A DNA stretch of 64,000 nt, taken from NCBI RefSeq assembly GCF_000367925.1, contig NZ_KB849176.1, positions 248,001 to 312,000 of the forward strand, in the 5' to 3' direction. Positions 18,292 through 27,287 of this stretch are shown one piece after another. The position numbers and the translations under genes are program-made. How positions within the stretch are numbered: position 1 is the first letter of the stretch; each line of letters begins with the position of its first letter. The notes beneath the pieces are model-generated. The model saw only the letters and a list, made by a program, of their open reading frames with translations, did no database searches and had not been told where the DNA came from. The DNA is from Acinetobacter bohemicus ANC 3994 (GTDB lineage Bacteria; Pseudomonadota; Gammaproteobacteria; Pseudomonadales; Moraxellaceae).

Positions 18292-19080
18292 ATGACACAA
18301 GCATTATTAAAACCATGGTTCTTGGTTTGTACGCTGGCAATTGGCGGCGGAGTACTTGCAGGATGCCAACCCAAAAGTGATGTGCAACCTGAAGCAGCAA
18401 AGCAACAATCACAAAATAAAGAAAATGCCATTAGTGCCATTCAAGCCAAAGTGGTGCCGGTTAAACTGAGTAAACCTGAAGCCTGTGATGCTGAAGGGTG
18501 TATTCAATATGATATTCAAACGGTCAACAGCAATCTAAAATGGATCGATGATTATTTTATCGCTCGAATCAAAAAAGCCGATCCGATTGCATTTTCGACA
18601 GAACCGAATCAAAAAATAAATACCTCGGATGGGGCTGCACCTAACTTAAGTCAAAGTTCGACCTATGTGCGTTTCGTCAGTCAATATTATGATCAGGCGA
18701 CATTTGCCATTCAAAGTTATAGTTATTCGGCGGGTGCAGCACACGGAATGTATCATCAAGAATTTGTAAATTTTGATTTAAATACCAAAAAGCGTTTGGC
18801 GCTAGAAGATATTTTAGTCAAGGGTGCAGAACAGCAAGTATTAGATGCGTTATATGACGCCAATACGATGTGGTTGGAGCAACATAATATTGAACGCAGT
18901 CAGTTAAAGTTGAGCGATAATTTTTACTATGGGGCTAATGGTCTTGTTTTTGTTTATCCCTTATATGAATTGGCTTCTTATGCCGAAGGGATGACTGAAC
19001 TGAACTTACCTTATGCTGCAATGACTCAACTGATTAAAGCTGAATATCTACCAAGTTTGCCGCACTATCCAGCACCTTAA
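18292..19080 (+). CDS. Lipoprotein with DUF4163/DUF3298 (RsiV-like) domains
   Basis: 262 residues with a lipoprotein signal (LAGC, cysteine at 24). The mature part begins with a charged linker, followed by the DUF4163-type beta sheet (VRFVSQYYDQATFAIQSYSYSAGAAHG) and a C-terminal DUF3298-like domain (FVNFDLNTKKRLALEDIL... YGANGLVFVYPLYELASYAEG). The same pair of domains occurs in RsiV lysozyme sensors and PdaC-type proteins, but no function is established for this Gram-negative version. It is monocistronic, upstream of serS. Confidence 0.85.
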   Translation: MTQALLKPWFLVCTLAIGGGVLAGCQPKSDVQPEAAKQQSQNKENAISAIQAKVVPVKLSKPEACDAEGCIQYDIQTVNSNLKWIDDYFIARIKKADPIAFSTEPNQKINTSDGAAPNLSQSSTYVRFVSQYYDQATFAIQSYSYSAGAAHGMYHQEFVNFDLNTKKRLALEDILVKGAEQQVLDALYDANTMWLEQHNIERSQLKLSDNFYYGANGLVFVYPLYELASYAEGMTELNLPYAAMTQLIKAEYLPSLPHYPAP

Positions 19081-19199
19081 ATTTAGCTTAATTCAGTTAA
19101 ATTTGCTGTAATAAGGCACAGCTGTAAGCTCGGTCACTGTCTTTTTTAACATTTAGCGCTTACACTATAGCCAGTTTTTTTCTTTGCAAAAGATTGGCT

Positions 19200-20471
19200 A
19201 TGATCGACCCGAAATTAATCCGAAATAATATTGAGGCTGTAAATTTAGCCTTAGCAAAACGTGGTGTACAGCTGAATGTAGAAGAGTGGGCTTCGCTTGA
19301 AGCGCACCGTAAAGAGCTTCAATCCAAAACTGAAGCTTTGCAGGCAGAGCGTAATTCGGGTGCTAAACAAGTTGGCCAAATTAAAAAATCTGGTGGCGAT
19401 GCATCCGAAATTATGGCGCGTATGGCTGCTATTGGTGATGACATTAAAGCTGCTGAAGTTGCGCTTGCTGAATTACAAACCGAGATTGAAAATAAAGCGT
19501 TAAGCATTCCAAATATGCCGCATGAATCTGTACCGGAAGGTAAAGATGAAGACGATAATGTTGAAATCCTAAAATGGGGTACACCGCGTCAGTTTGATTT
19601 TGAAATTAAAGATCATACTGACTTGGGTGAATGGATGGGTGGTTTAGAGTTTGAAACTGCCACCAAGCTCACAGGTACACGTTTTAGTGTTTTAAAAGGG
19701 CCATTGGCGCGTTTACAACGTGCATTGACTCAGTTCATGTTGGATACGCATACTTTAAAAAATGGCTATACCGAAGCGTATGTACCGTATTTAGTCAATG
19801 CGGATTCTTTGCGTGGTACAGGGCAACTCCCTAAATTTGAAGAAGATTTATTCAAATTACAAGGTGAAAAAGAATATTACCTCATTCCAACTGCCGAAGT
19901 GCCTGTGACCAATTTCGTGCGTGATGAAATTGTTGATCCAGATCGTCTGCCGTTAAAATATGCAGCGCATACACCATGTTTCCGTAGTGAAGCAGGGTCA
20001 TATGGCCGTGATACCCGTGGTTTAATCCGTCAACACCAATTCGACAAAGTTGAGATGGTGCAGATTGTTAAACCTGAAACGTCAATGGATGCACTTGAAG
20101 AATTAACGGGTCATGCAGAAGGTATTTTGCAAGCCTTGGGTCTTCCATATCGTAAAATCATCTTATGTGGTGGTGATATGGGCTTTGGTGCAATCAAAAC
20201 TTATGATTTAGAAGTTTGGGTGCCGAGCCAAAATACCTATCGTGAAATTTCAAGCTGTTCATGTATGGGTGACTTCCAAGCGCGCCGTATGAAAGCACGT
20301 TACCGTGTTGACCAAAAGAAAACTGAATTCGTCCATACTTTGAATGGTTCTGGTTTGGCTGTTGGTCGTACCTTACTTGCAGTGATGGAAAATTATCAAC
20401 GCGAAGATGGTTCGATTGAGATTCCAGCAGCACTTCGTCCTTATATGGGTGGTACAGAATTTATTGATTAA
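19200..20471 (+). CDS. serS: Serine--tRNA ligase
   Basis: Charges tRNA-Ser and tRNA-Sec-type acceptors with serine. 423 residues from ATG 19200 (MIDPKLIRNN, the canonical SerRS start); a TTG two codons upstream is not needed. The N-terminal coiled-coil arm spans about residues 30-100. Class II motif 2 is at TPCFRSEAGSYGRDTRGL and motif 3 at GSGLAVGRTLLAVMENYQ. It is complete and full length. No strong Shine-Dalgarno sequence precedes the start. Confidence 0.97.
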   Translation: MIDPKLIRNNIEAVNLALAKRGVQLNVEEWASLEAHRKELQSKTEALQAERNSGAKQVGQIKKSGGDASEIMARMAAIGDDIKAAEVALAELQTEIENKALSIPNMPHESVPEGKDEDDNVEILKWGTPRQFDFEIKDHTDLGEWMGGLEFETATKLTGTRFSVLKGPLARLQRALTQFMLDTHTLKNGYTEAYVPYLVNADSLRGTGQLPKFEEDLFKLQGEKEYYLIPTAEVPVTNFVRDEIVDPDRLPLKYAAHTPCFRSEAGSYGRDTRGLIRQHQFDKVEMVQIVKPETSMDALEELTGHAEGILQALGLPYRKIILCGGDMGFGAIKTYDLEVWVPSQNTYREISSCSCMGDFQARRMKARYRVDQKKTEFVHTLNGSGLAVGRTLLAVMENYQREDGSIEIPAALRPYMGGTEFID

Positions 20472-20561
20472 TCTGTAGATTGGTCAATAAATCGATGAAT
20501 CGCACATTTTTGTGCATGAAAATTGCTTAAGACAATCAGATCTAAAATATTGAGGTAGTCC

Positions 20562-21938
20562 GTGGATATCTTTCCAATCTCTTTAAAGTTGCAACAGCAA
20601 CCTTGTCTGATTGTCGGTGGCGGGCATATTGCCTATCGTAAGGCCGTCCTTTTGGCAAAAGCGGGTGCAGTGATTCATGTGATTGCACCTGAAATTGAAA
20701 GTAATTTACTGGAAATTGTTGAATCAAGCCAAGGGCAATATGTTCAAGCACCTTTTAGCCTAGATATTCAATTGCGCAATTATCGTTTGGTGATTGCAGC
20801 AACCAATGATAAAGCGGTCAATATTCAAGTTTTTGAAGCCTGTGAAGCTGAAAAAATATTGGTCAATAGTGTGGACGATCCTCCGCATTGTCGTTTTATG
20901 GTACCTGCAATTATTGACCGTTCACCCTTGGTTGTTTCAATTGCGACCAATGGTACATCTCCAGTATTATCTCGCCAAATTCGAACCCAGCTTGAAGCGA
21001 CAATTCCACATGGTATGGGGAAACTGGCTGATTTTTCTGGACAATGGCGTGCTAGTGTTAAAGCGAAAATTATCAATCCAGATGAACGTCGTATTTTTTG
21101 GGAAGACTTGTATGCCAGTCCACTCAAAGAACATGTGTTTAATGACAATATTGCTGAAGCAAATCGATTAATTGAGCAGGCATTGCTTGAGTGGAAAACG
21201 CCGAAAGGTGAAGTCTATTTGGTGGGTGCAGGGCCGGGCGATCCTGAATTATTGACCTTAAAAGCTTTACGTTTAATGCAGCAAGCGGATGTGATTATTT
21301 ATGATCGTTTGGTTTCTCCAGCGATTTTAGAATTATGCCGTCGTGATGCAGACAAAATTTATGTCGGCAAAGCACGTTCCAATCATAGCGTTCCTCAAGA
21401 AGGGATTAACGCTTTATTGGTGGAATACGCAGCCCAAGGTAAGCGGGTTTGTCGTCTAAAAGGCGGAGATCCATTTATTTTTGGTCGTGGTGGTGAAGAA
21501 ATTCAAGAACTGTTTGCCGCGGGTGTAGCTTTTCAAGTCGTCCCGGGGATTACCGCAGCATCAGGTTGTTCGGCTTATGCAGGTATTCCTTTAACGCACC
21601 GTGACTATGCGCAAAGTGTTCGGTTTTTAACAGGACATTTAAAAGAAGGTTCACCCGAGTTACCGTGGAAGGAACTGGTTTATGAAAACCAAACCTTAGT
21701 GTTGTATATGGGCTTGGTGGGCTTAGAGAAAATATGTGCGCAATTGATTGCACATGGTCAGCGTCCGAATATGCCTGTTGCACTTATTTCTAAAGGTACG
21801 ACGCCAGAGCAAAAAGTTGTGGTGGGAACTTTGGCTGATATTGCATCGAAAGTATCAGAATATCAAATCCAAGCGCCAACCCTCACCATTATTGGTGAGG
21901 TCGTCAGTTTACGTGAACAATTACAGTGGCAGGGCTAA
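20562..21938 (+). CDS. cysG: Siroheme synthase (trifunctional CysG)
   Basis: 458 residues, the length of E. coli CysG. The N-terminal precorrin-2 dehydrogenase/ferrochelatase half has the NAD-binding VGGGHIAYRKA near residue 18 and NSVDDPPHCRF. The C-terminal uroporphyrinogen-III methyltransferase half starts at about 217 with VGAGPGDPELLTLKALR and includes GDPFIFGRGGEE. The product siroheme serves sulfite and nitrite reductases. The start is a GTG with GAGGTAG upstream. trmL follows 37 bases later on the same strand. Confidence 0.95.
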   Translation: MDIFPISLKLQQQPCLIVGGGHIAYRKAVLLAKAGAVIHVIAPEIESNLLEIVESSQGQYVQAPFSLDIQLRNYRLVIAATNDKAVNIQVFEACEAEKILVNSVDDPPHCRFMVPAIIDRSPLVVSIATNGTSPVLSRQIRTQLEATIPHGMGKLADFSGQWRASVKAKIINPDERRIFWEDLYASPLKEHVFNDNIAEANRLIEQALLEWKTPKGEVYLVGAGPGDPELLTLKALRLMQQADVIIYDRLVSPAILELCRRDADKIYVGKARSNHSVPQEGINALLVEYAAQGKRVCRLKGGDPFIFGRGGEEIQELFAAGVAFQVVPGITAASGCSAYAGIPLTHRDYAQSVRFLTGHLKEGSPELPWKELVYENQTLVLYMGLVGLEKICAQLIAHGQRPNMPVALISKGTTPEQKVVVGTLADIASKVSEYQIQAPTLTIIGEVVSLREQLQWQG

Positions 21939-21975
21939 ATTAAGCCCTGTTGCATTGAAAAAGTAGAGAAACCTT

Positions 21976-22455
21976 GTGATTCATGTTGTTTTATATGAGC
22001 CTGAAATTCCTGCAAATACAGGCAATATTATTCGTTTATGTGCCAATACCGGTGCGCAATTGCACTTGGTGAAGCCATTGGGTTTTGAACTGGATGATAA
22101 AAAGCTTAGACGTGCAGGATTGGATTATCACGAATGGGCACATATGAAAGTATGGGAAAATTTTGCTGAATGTGTGGCGCATTTAAAAGAACATGGTATT
22201 GAAAATGATGCGATTTATCCTTTAACGACAAAAGGTTCTGAAACGCCACATACTTCAAATTTAAACCGTCCAGTGGCATTGTTGATGGGGCCTGAAACAC
22301 GAGGGCTTCCTGAAAGTGTACGTATGATGTTCCCAGAAAAACATTGGATTTGTTTGCCCATGGCAGCAAATTCGCGTAGTTTGAACTTATCGAATGCAAC
22401 TGCGATTATTCTTTATGAGGCATGGCGTCAGCAAGGTTTTGAAGCTTTGGTTTAA
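21976..22455 (+). CDS. trmL: tRNA (cytidine/uridine-34-2'-O)-methyltransferase TrmL
   Basis: 159-residue SPOUT methyltransferase that modifies the wobble base of tRNA-Leu. The family start IHVVLYEPEIPANTGNIIRLCANTG is followed by the knot motifs LMGPETRGLPE and ICLPMAANSRSLNLSNATAIILYEAWRQ. It starts at GTG 21976. It is probably co-transcribed with cysG and is followed by a terminator. Confidence 0.95.
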   Translation: MIHVVLYEPEIPANTGNIIRLCANTGAQLHLVKPLGFELDDKKLRRAGLDYHEWAHMKVWENFAECVAHLKEHGIENDAIYPLTTKGSETPHTSNLNRPVALLMGPETRGLPESVRMMFPEKHWICLPMAANSRSLNLSNATAIILYEAWRQQGFEALV

Positions 22456-22469
22456 AAACAGATTGTTGC

Positions 22470-22495
22470 AAAAGCTGCTTATGGGCAGCTTTTTT
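22470..22495 (+). terminator. Rho-independent terminator after trmL
   Basis: AAAGCTGC (22471-22478) pairs with GCAGCTTT (22485-22492) across a six-base loop and is followed by a T-run. Confidence 0.85.
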
Positions 22496-22552
22496 ATGTC
22501 TAAAATTTCAAAAAGATGAATAATAATTGGCTACAGGAAACATTAAGCATAT

Positions 22553-22579
22553 AAAAAAGACGCATAAAGCGTCTTTTTT
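22553..22579. terminator. Terminator of the reverse-strand permease gene
   Basis: GACGC/GCGTC stem with five-base loop, flanked by A6 and T6, so it can act in both directions. It lies 20 bases beyond the permease stop codon. Confidence 0.8.
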
Positions 22580-22597
22580 ATTAATTAAATCAGTTTG

Positions 22598-23995
22598 TTA
22601 ATGTGAATCATCAAATTCGTTATGCTGTGGTGCAGGCTGTTTAAAACCTTTGGTTTTATAACCTAAGTATAAAATACCGAACATTGCCCACCATAAACCA
22701 TATTTTAAAGAGGTTTCTTCAATTTCTAGCCAGAGTGCAAATACACTCATAAAGCCAAGCAATGGAACAACCACAAAGTTTAAAATGTCTTTCGTGTTTT
22801 TGGTGCGACCATCACGTAATGCATAACGTGAAATGACTGACAAATTGACAAATGTAAATGCAGTTAAAGCACCAAAACTGATTAAGGAAATCACAGTATC
22901 TAGATTCATAAAGCCAGCTGTTAAAGCAACGACGCCTACAATTAAAATATTGTATGACGGGGTCAGGCTTCTAGGACTGATATGACCAAAGATTTTTTTG
23001 TTAATCACGCCATCACGACCCATGGCAAACATAAGGCGCGATACACCAGCATGTGCTGAAATGCCCGATGCCATAACCGTCACGATTGCAAAAGCCAGTA
23101 CATAAGATTGGAAGAGTGAGCCACCAACAAGCATTAAAATATCAGGCTGTGTTGCAGCAACGTCTTCAAAGTATGTTTTTGGATCGTTCGGGAAGTAAAT
23201 TTGCATGAAATAGGTGCTGACAATGAAAATCACACCTGCAATTAAAGCAGTTAAGAAAATTGCTTTAGGCAAGGTCTTTTCAGTATCTTTGGTTTCTTCG
23301 GCAAGTGAACTGAGAGAGTCAAAACCAGTAAAAGAGAAACACAGTAAGGTGGCACCAGTAACCAATGCACCGACTGACGTTAACTCATTCCAAAATGGCT
23401 CAAGGCTCCAAAGCTGATAACGTTGCTCAGCAGAAATAGGGCCATCGGCATTAAAACCTGCTTGTAGTTTGCTATAAACCAAATAGGTAAAGACAGCGAT
23501 CACAACCAGCTGAATCACTACGATTAAACTGTTGAAGTTGGCAACGAAGCGCGCACCTTTTAAGTTTACACCGGTCATAAATGCAGTCAGTATAATGACC
23601 CATACCCAGTGGTTTACATCTGGAAATAGTGCTTCAAGATAAATTACAGCAAGAATGATGTTGACCATTGGTGAGAGTAAATAATCTAACCAAGATGACC
23701 AACCGACCATAAAACCAACATTGGGGTGAATCGATTTTTGGGCATAGGTATAGGCCGAACCCGAAGACGGGTAGCGACGAATCATATGACCATAACTTAG
23801 AGATGTTAATAAAATTGCAACGAGTGCAAATATATAGGATGTCGGTACGTGAAAATGACTTTCTTCCGCTACAAGACCGAAAGTGTCAAATAACGTCATG
23901 GGCTGTATATAAGCTAAACCGATAATAATGATGTGCCAGAGTCCCAGCGTTTTTTGCAGTTTAGCTGCCGATGGAGTCCCAGAGATATTTGTCAA
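22598..23995 (-). CDS. puuP: APC-family amine/amino-acid permease, PuuP-like putrescine importer
   Basis: 465 residues, 12 predicted membrane helices. The N-terminal half closely follows E. coli PuuP: the LWHIIIIGLAYIQPMTLFDTFG segment, then SYGHMIRRYPSSGSAYTYAQKSI and HPNVGFMVGWSSWLDYLLSPM. This makes a polyamine substrate more likely than an amino acid, although substrate cannot be proven from sequence. No puu catabolic genes are adjacent. It has its own terminator downstream, and the 264-base gap upstream contains the alcohol dehydrogenase terminator, so it is probably monocistronic. Confidence 0.8.
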   Translation of the reverse strand: MTNISGTPSAAKLQKTLGLWHIIIIGLAYIQPMTLFDTFGLVAEESHFHVPTSYIFALVAILLTSLSYGHMIRRYPSSGSAYTYAQKSIHPNVGFMVGWSSWLDYLLSPMVNIILAVIYLEALFPDVNHWVWVIILTAFMTGVNLKGARFVANFNSLIVVIQLVVIAVFTYLVYSKLQAGFNADGPISAEQRYQLWSLEPFWNELTSVGALVTGATLLCFSFTGFDSLSSLAEETKDTEKTLPKAIFLTALIAGVIFIVSTYFMQIYFPNDPKTYFEDVAATQPDILMLVGGSLFQSYVLAFAIVTVMASGISAHAGVSRLMFAMGRDGVINKKIFGHISPRSLTPSYNILIVGVVALTAGFMNLDTVISLISFGALTAFTFVNLSVISRYALRDGRTKNTKDILNFVVVPLLGFMSVFALWLEIEETSLKYGLWWAMFGILYLGYKTKGFKQPAPQHNEFDDSH

Positions 23996-24197
23996 CGGCG
24001 TTATCCTCTTAATCGTTGATCAAGGATCAGTCATGTTTATAAGGATCGTTTGAGACGAACGATCCCCCCTATACGAATAAAACAAAAGTGCGCCAATCTA
24101 CTCTAATTAGATACCTTTTGCCAATCACTTTATAAACTTTTTACAGCATGAAATGTGCCATTTGATAAAAAATGGTCTTTGATTTTTACAAAGGAAA

Positions 24198-24231
24198 AGC
24201 CTGATGTTTAAAAAAACATCAGGCTAATTTT
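24198..24231 (-). terminator. Terminator of the alcohol dehydrogenase operon
   Basis: A long stem AGCCTGATGTTT/AACATCAGGCT with an A/T loop, located about 30 bases past the reverse-strand stop. The following Ts on the reverse strand are few (GCTTTTCC), but the stem is strong. Confidence 0.7.
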
Positions 24232-24259
24232 TCCGCTATATTTACTTATTTTTCAATAT

Positions 24260-25444
24260 TTACCAAGCTTTTTCTAGCAGTGTTTTTAAGTCACTAAAGG
24301 TTGCTTCTTTAGGGTTGTAAATGATAGATCCATCATTTAACGCTTTTTCTGCGACTTCATCTAATTGTGCTTCAGAGACTTTACCAGTTTCACGTAAAGT
24401 GCGGGGTAATTTGGTGAGGGTGTATAAACGATCACGCATGGTAAGAATGGTTGAAATGGCTTTGTCGGCACGTAAATGTGCAGGCGTTTGTGCAAAAATA
24501 TCTGCACCCGCTAAAGGAAGTAACAAATCTGCAATTTTGTCACCATTCACTTCTTTATTGTATTCAAGTACATAAGGTAGGAATAAATTCATGCATAAGC
24601 CGTGGGGGAGGTGTGCTACAGCACCTAAGGCATGTCCCAATGAATGTACTAAACCAACCATCGAATTAGAGAATGCAATACCTGCCATGGTTGAAGCTTG
24701 CGCTAGTTCAAGGCGACCAAACTCATCCGTTGGATGGTCCAGTACCTTAAATAAATTGTTGCTTACTTTTTTGATTGCAGCAGTTGCATAAGCATCACTG
24801 ATTGGGTTTGCAGCCATACAGGTGTAGGCTTCAACCGCGTGAGTCAGTGCATCCATAGCGGTCATAGCCGTTAAGTGCGGTGGTAAAGTTTGCGTCATAC
24901 GCGGGTCAAGAATCGCTGCGTGCGGCATCAGGTAATAAGAAGCAAATGCCATTTTGACATTTTTTTCCAAATCGGAAACCACAGCAACCATGGTCACTTC
25001 AGACCCAGTCCCTGATGTTGTTGGAATGACAAAAAAAGGTTTCAGTGCTTTTGGAAGATTATGTGCACCAGAAAATTTGAGTAAGTCATCACCACCTTCA
25101 GTCACCAAAATATTGGTGGCTTTTGAGGTATCAATCACTGAACCGCCACCAACAGCAATAATCGCATCACAATTATTTTCACGATAGGCTTTTGCTGCAC
25201 TACGCACTGTTTCTACGCTTGAATCGGGTGGAACATCATCAAAAATATAGCCAATTACGGCATCTGTCGATTCAAAAGCAGCTTCAATTGGAGCAAGTAG
25301 ATGATTATTACGTACACCTTTGTCGGTAATAATCAGAGGGCGTTTTGCCCCTAATGTTGCAAGTTCAAAAGGAATGTGTTCTAACGCGGCATGACCTGCG
25401 ATAACTTTGACTGGGCAGAAAAATTCGTAATAAGGTTTAGCCAT
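24260..25444 (-). CDS. Iron-containing (type III) alcohol dehydrogenase
   Basis: 394 residues. NAD-dependent oxidation of an alcohol (or aldehyde reduction). Visible: the nucleotide-binding GGGSVIDTSKA (about 100), PTTSGTGSEVT, and the metal ligands expected in ...DALTHAVEAY and HSLGHALGAVAHLPHG. I start at ATG 25442-25444, eight bases after a GGAG site, rather than at the GTG three codons upstream. The upstream SCP2-like gene ends two bases before this start, so the two are coupled. The substrate is unknown. Confidence 0.9.
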   Translation of the reverse strand: MAKPYYEFFCPVKVIAGHAALEHIPFELATLGAKRPLIITDKGVRNNHLLAPIEAAFESTDAVIGYIFDDVPPDSSVETVRSAAKAYRENNCDAIIAVGGGSVIDTSKATNILVTEGGDDLLKFSGAHNLPKALKPFFVIPTTSGTGSEVTMVAVVSDLEKNVKMAFASYYLMPHAAILDPRMTQTLPPHLTAMTAMDALTHAVEAYTCMAANPISDAYATAAIKKVSNNLFKVLDHPTDEFGRLELAQASTMAGIAFSNSMVGLVHSLGHALGAVAHLPHGLCMNLFLPYVLEYNKEVNGDKIADLLLPLAGADIFAQTPAHLRADKAISTILTMRDRLYTLTKLPRTLRETGKVSEAQLDEVAEKALNDGSIIYNPKEATFSDLKTLLEKAW

Positions 25445-25445
25445 G

Positions 25446-25979
25446 TTATGCACTCCGTTTAAAATAGGATTGAGCGACTTTCAAATAAATATTTGCAGCG
25501 CCAGTTAGTTTTTCTTTTAAGCTTAATTCACTTGGATATTGTTTTACGGCAAGCTCGGCTAAGAGTTTAGGTAAAATAAGCGATTCCATTTTATTTAAAC
25601 AACGGACCAGACGAATGGCATATGCTAAATCACCGTCTGCAATCATACGGTCATGGGCAAAGGCTTGAGCTGTACTTTCTTGGAAAGAAAATACTAAAAA
25701 AGCATGACTTAAATGTTTAAAAGTAATGGTTAAATCGGGCTTGGTTGCTACGGATTGTAGTAATTTTAATTGATGGTCTTCCGTGACTTTTGCAATAAAA
25801 GCGGGACCATTGGGAAATACTTTCATCGATAGAACAAAACCAACAGGGAATTTGGCAACTTCCTGTTTTACTTCTTCATCGACTTGGCTCGCCATGACTA
25901 AACCTCTGCCAATCACATCCATCATGAGTTTGACATAGGTTAGTTGTAAAGCGGGCTTTACGGATTTGGTTGAAATCAC
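25446..25979 (-). CDS. SCP2-like (sterol-carrier/lipid-binding) domain protein
   Basis: 177 residues, GTG start with AAGGG upstream. The central part (KFPVGFVLSMKVFPNGPAFI, then TKPDLTITFKHLSHAFLVF) follows the SCP2 beta-sheet pattern, with a helical C-terminus. SCP2 domains bind hydrophobic ligands such as fatty acyl chains. The gene is coupled directly to the iron-dependent alcohol dehydrogenase, which suggests a long-chain alcohol or lipid substrate for that enzyme. That link is inference from context. The family call rests on fold pattern rather than a sharp motif. Confidence 0.65.
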   Translation of the reverse strand: MISTKSVKPALQLTYVKLMMDVIGRGLVMASQVDEEVKQEVAKFPVGFVLSMKVFPNGPAFIAKVTEDHQLKLLQSVATKPDLTITFKHLSHAFLVFSFQESTAQAFAHDRMIADGDLAYAIRLVRCLNKMESLILPKLLAELAVKQYPSELSLKEKLTGAANIYLKVAQSYFKRSA

Positions 25980-26056
25980 TCGCGCATCCCTTATCTAAAA
26001 AATATTTTATTAGTTTAGAGTAAATACTCTAATTTATTTTTATCGCAAAAGCAAAG

Positions 26057-26731
26057 TTATTGTTGCATGACTTGGACTTTATTAAAGTAACCGCTGTGCT
26101 CTAAAGTTTCAATCACATCTGCACATAAATCATTAAAATGAGGATGGTTTTCAACCAAGTCCATGACGCGAACCATTTCTAAACCTGCATAACCACATGG
26201 ATTAATGGTCTGAAATCCAAACAGATCACAATCAATATTGAGTGCAAGACCGTGATAGCTACGTCCTTTACGAATTTTAAAACCCAATGAGCCAATTTTA
26301 CGTTCATTGACATAGACGCCCGGTGCATCTGGCTTGGCATAGGCTTCAATATCGTATTTTTTCAGCAGGTCGATCATTAAATTTTCAGCATAGGAAACCA
26401 ACGTGCGAACGTTCCATCCCAAGCGATTCAAATCAAACATGAAGTAGGCAACCAACTGACCCGGCCCATGCCAAGTGACTTGCCCACCACGATCTGTTTG
26501 TACCACAGGAATGGTACTCGACATCAGAATATGTTCAGGCTTTCCAGCTTGTCCTTGGGTGAGAACATCATGATGCTGCAAGATCCATAGTTCATCTGGG
26601 GTGTTTTCATCACGGGTTTCAGTTAGCTTTTTCATGTCCTGAAAACGGTCGAGATAAGGGGTAAGTTGATTAAATTGACGGATAATTAAATTGGGTTTTA
26701 GAACAGCATCAGTCACGTGAAGTGCGTCCAT
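26057..26731 (-). CDS. lipB: Octanoyltransferase LipB
   Basis: Transfers octanoyl groups from acyl-carrier protein to lipoyl domains, the first step of lipoate synthesis. 224 residues with the signature RGGQVTWHGPGQLVAY (81-96), the catalytic lysine in GSLGFKIRKG (Lys152) and the catalytic cysteine in INPCGYAG (Cys179). It lies downstream of ybeD, the usual partner, but a terminator separates them. lipA is not in the window. Confidence 0.96.
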   Translation of the reverse strand: MDALHVTDAVLKPNLIIRQFNQLTPYLDRFQDMKKLTETRDENTPDELWILQHHDVLTQGQAGKPEHILMSSTIPVVQTDRGGQVTWHGPGQLVAYFMFDLNRLGWNVRTLVSYAENLMIDLLKKYDIEAYAKPDAPGVYVNERKIGSLGFKIRKGRSYHGLALNIDCDLFGFQTINPCGYAGLEMVRVMDLVENHPHFNDLCADVIETLEHSGYFNKVQVMQQ

Positions 26732-26842
26732 AAAAGTTTAAAGATTAGAAATGATTATAATGAAATTGGGGAGAGATAGGAGGCGATAGCCAGATGATTT
26801 GCTATTTTTATGGGGCTGGATGCAATATTTTTTTGCATACAT

Positions 26843-26872
26843 AAAAAAACACGCTTCGAGGCGTGTTTTTTA
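26843..26872. terminator. Terminator between ybeD and lipB
   Basis: ACACGC/GCGTGT stem (26849-26854 and 26861-26866) with the six-base loop TTCGAG, flanked by A and T runs in both directions. It follows the ybeD stop on the reverse strand. Confidence 0.85.
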
Positions 26873-26878
26873 TATTGA

Positions 26879-27172
26879 TTAAAGTGCGGTTTTAATCAAT
26901 GTGCAGGCAGCTAAATCAGCATATAGTGCATGAACTTGTTCAAGTTCTATGAACACAAGTTGTGCCGTTAAAGAGTGATACTTACCTGTACGCGATGGTT
27001 GTACTTTGATGGTTGTACCATCAAAATCAGGAAAGTGTTTTACTAAAATTTCAACAACAGCACAATGTAAATCTTCATGCGCTTCACCAATCAATTTGAT
27101 TGGATAATCCATAGGGAAAACCCATAGATCTTCTTGTAGTTCACGTGATGGTGTACGGTCTAACATCGTCAT
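26879..27172 (-). CDS. ybeD: YbeD/UPF0250 (DUF493) family protein
   Basis: 97 residues. The core FPMDYPIKLIGEAHEDLHCAVVE... and the GKYHSLTAQLVF strand are typical of the small alpha/beta YbeD family, whose fold resembles the regulatory domain of 3-phosphoglycerate dehydrogenase. Its role is not established; it is commonly next to lipB, as here. It is downstream of rpoD, separated by a hairpin. Confidence 0.88.
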   Translation of the reverse strand: MTMLDRTPSRELQEDLWVFPMDYPIKLIGEAHEDLHCAVVEILVKHFPDFDGTTIKVQPSRTGKYHSLTAQLVFIELEQVHALYADLAACTLIKTAL

Positions 27173-27195
27173 GAGAGCCAGTCCTCATTATATCA

Positions 27196-27219
27196 AACGC
27201 CTGCGTGAATGCAGGCGTT
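27196..27219. terminator. Hairpin between rpoD and ybeD
   Basis: A perfect nine-base stem AACGCCTGC/GCAGGCGTT with a six-base loop. On the reverse strand it is followed by a short T tract. It probably ends or attenuates the rpoD transcript. A second, weaker GGAGACT/AGTCTCC pairing lies at 27242-27270, closer to the rpoD stop. Confidence 0.6.
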
Positions 27220-27287
27220 GTATTTCTCTTAGATACTTAATGGAGACTGACATTTAGATTTCAAGTCTCCATCCATATCATCAAAAA

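Noticed and set aside
18126..18440. 104-codon reverse frame overlapping the DUF3298 lipoprotein start
   Set aside because: Most of it is antisense to a real lipoprotein signal peptide; only its last part may belong to gene debris, noted separately.
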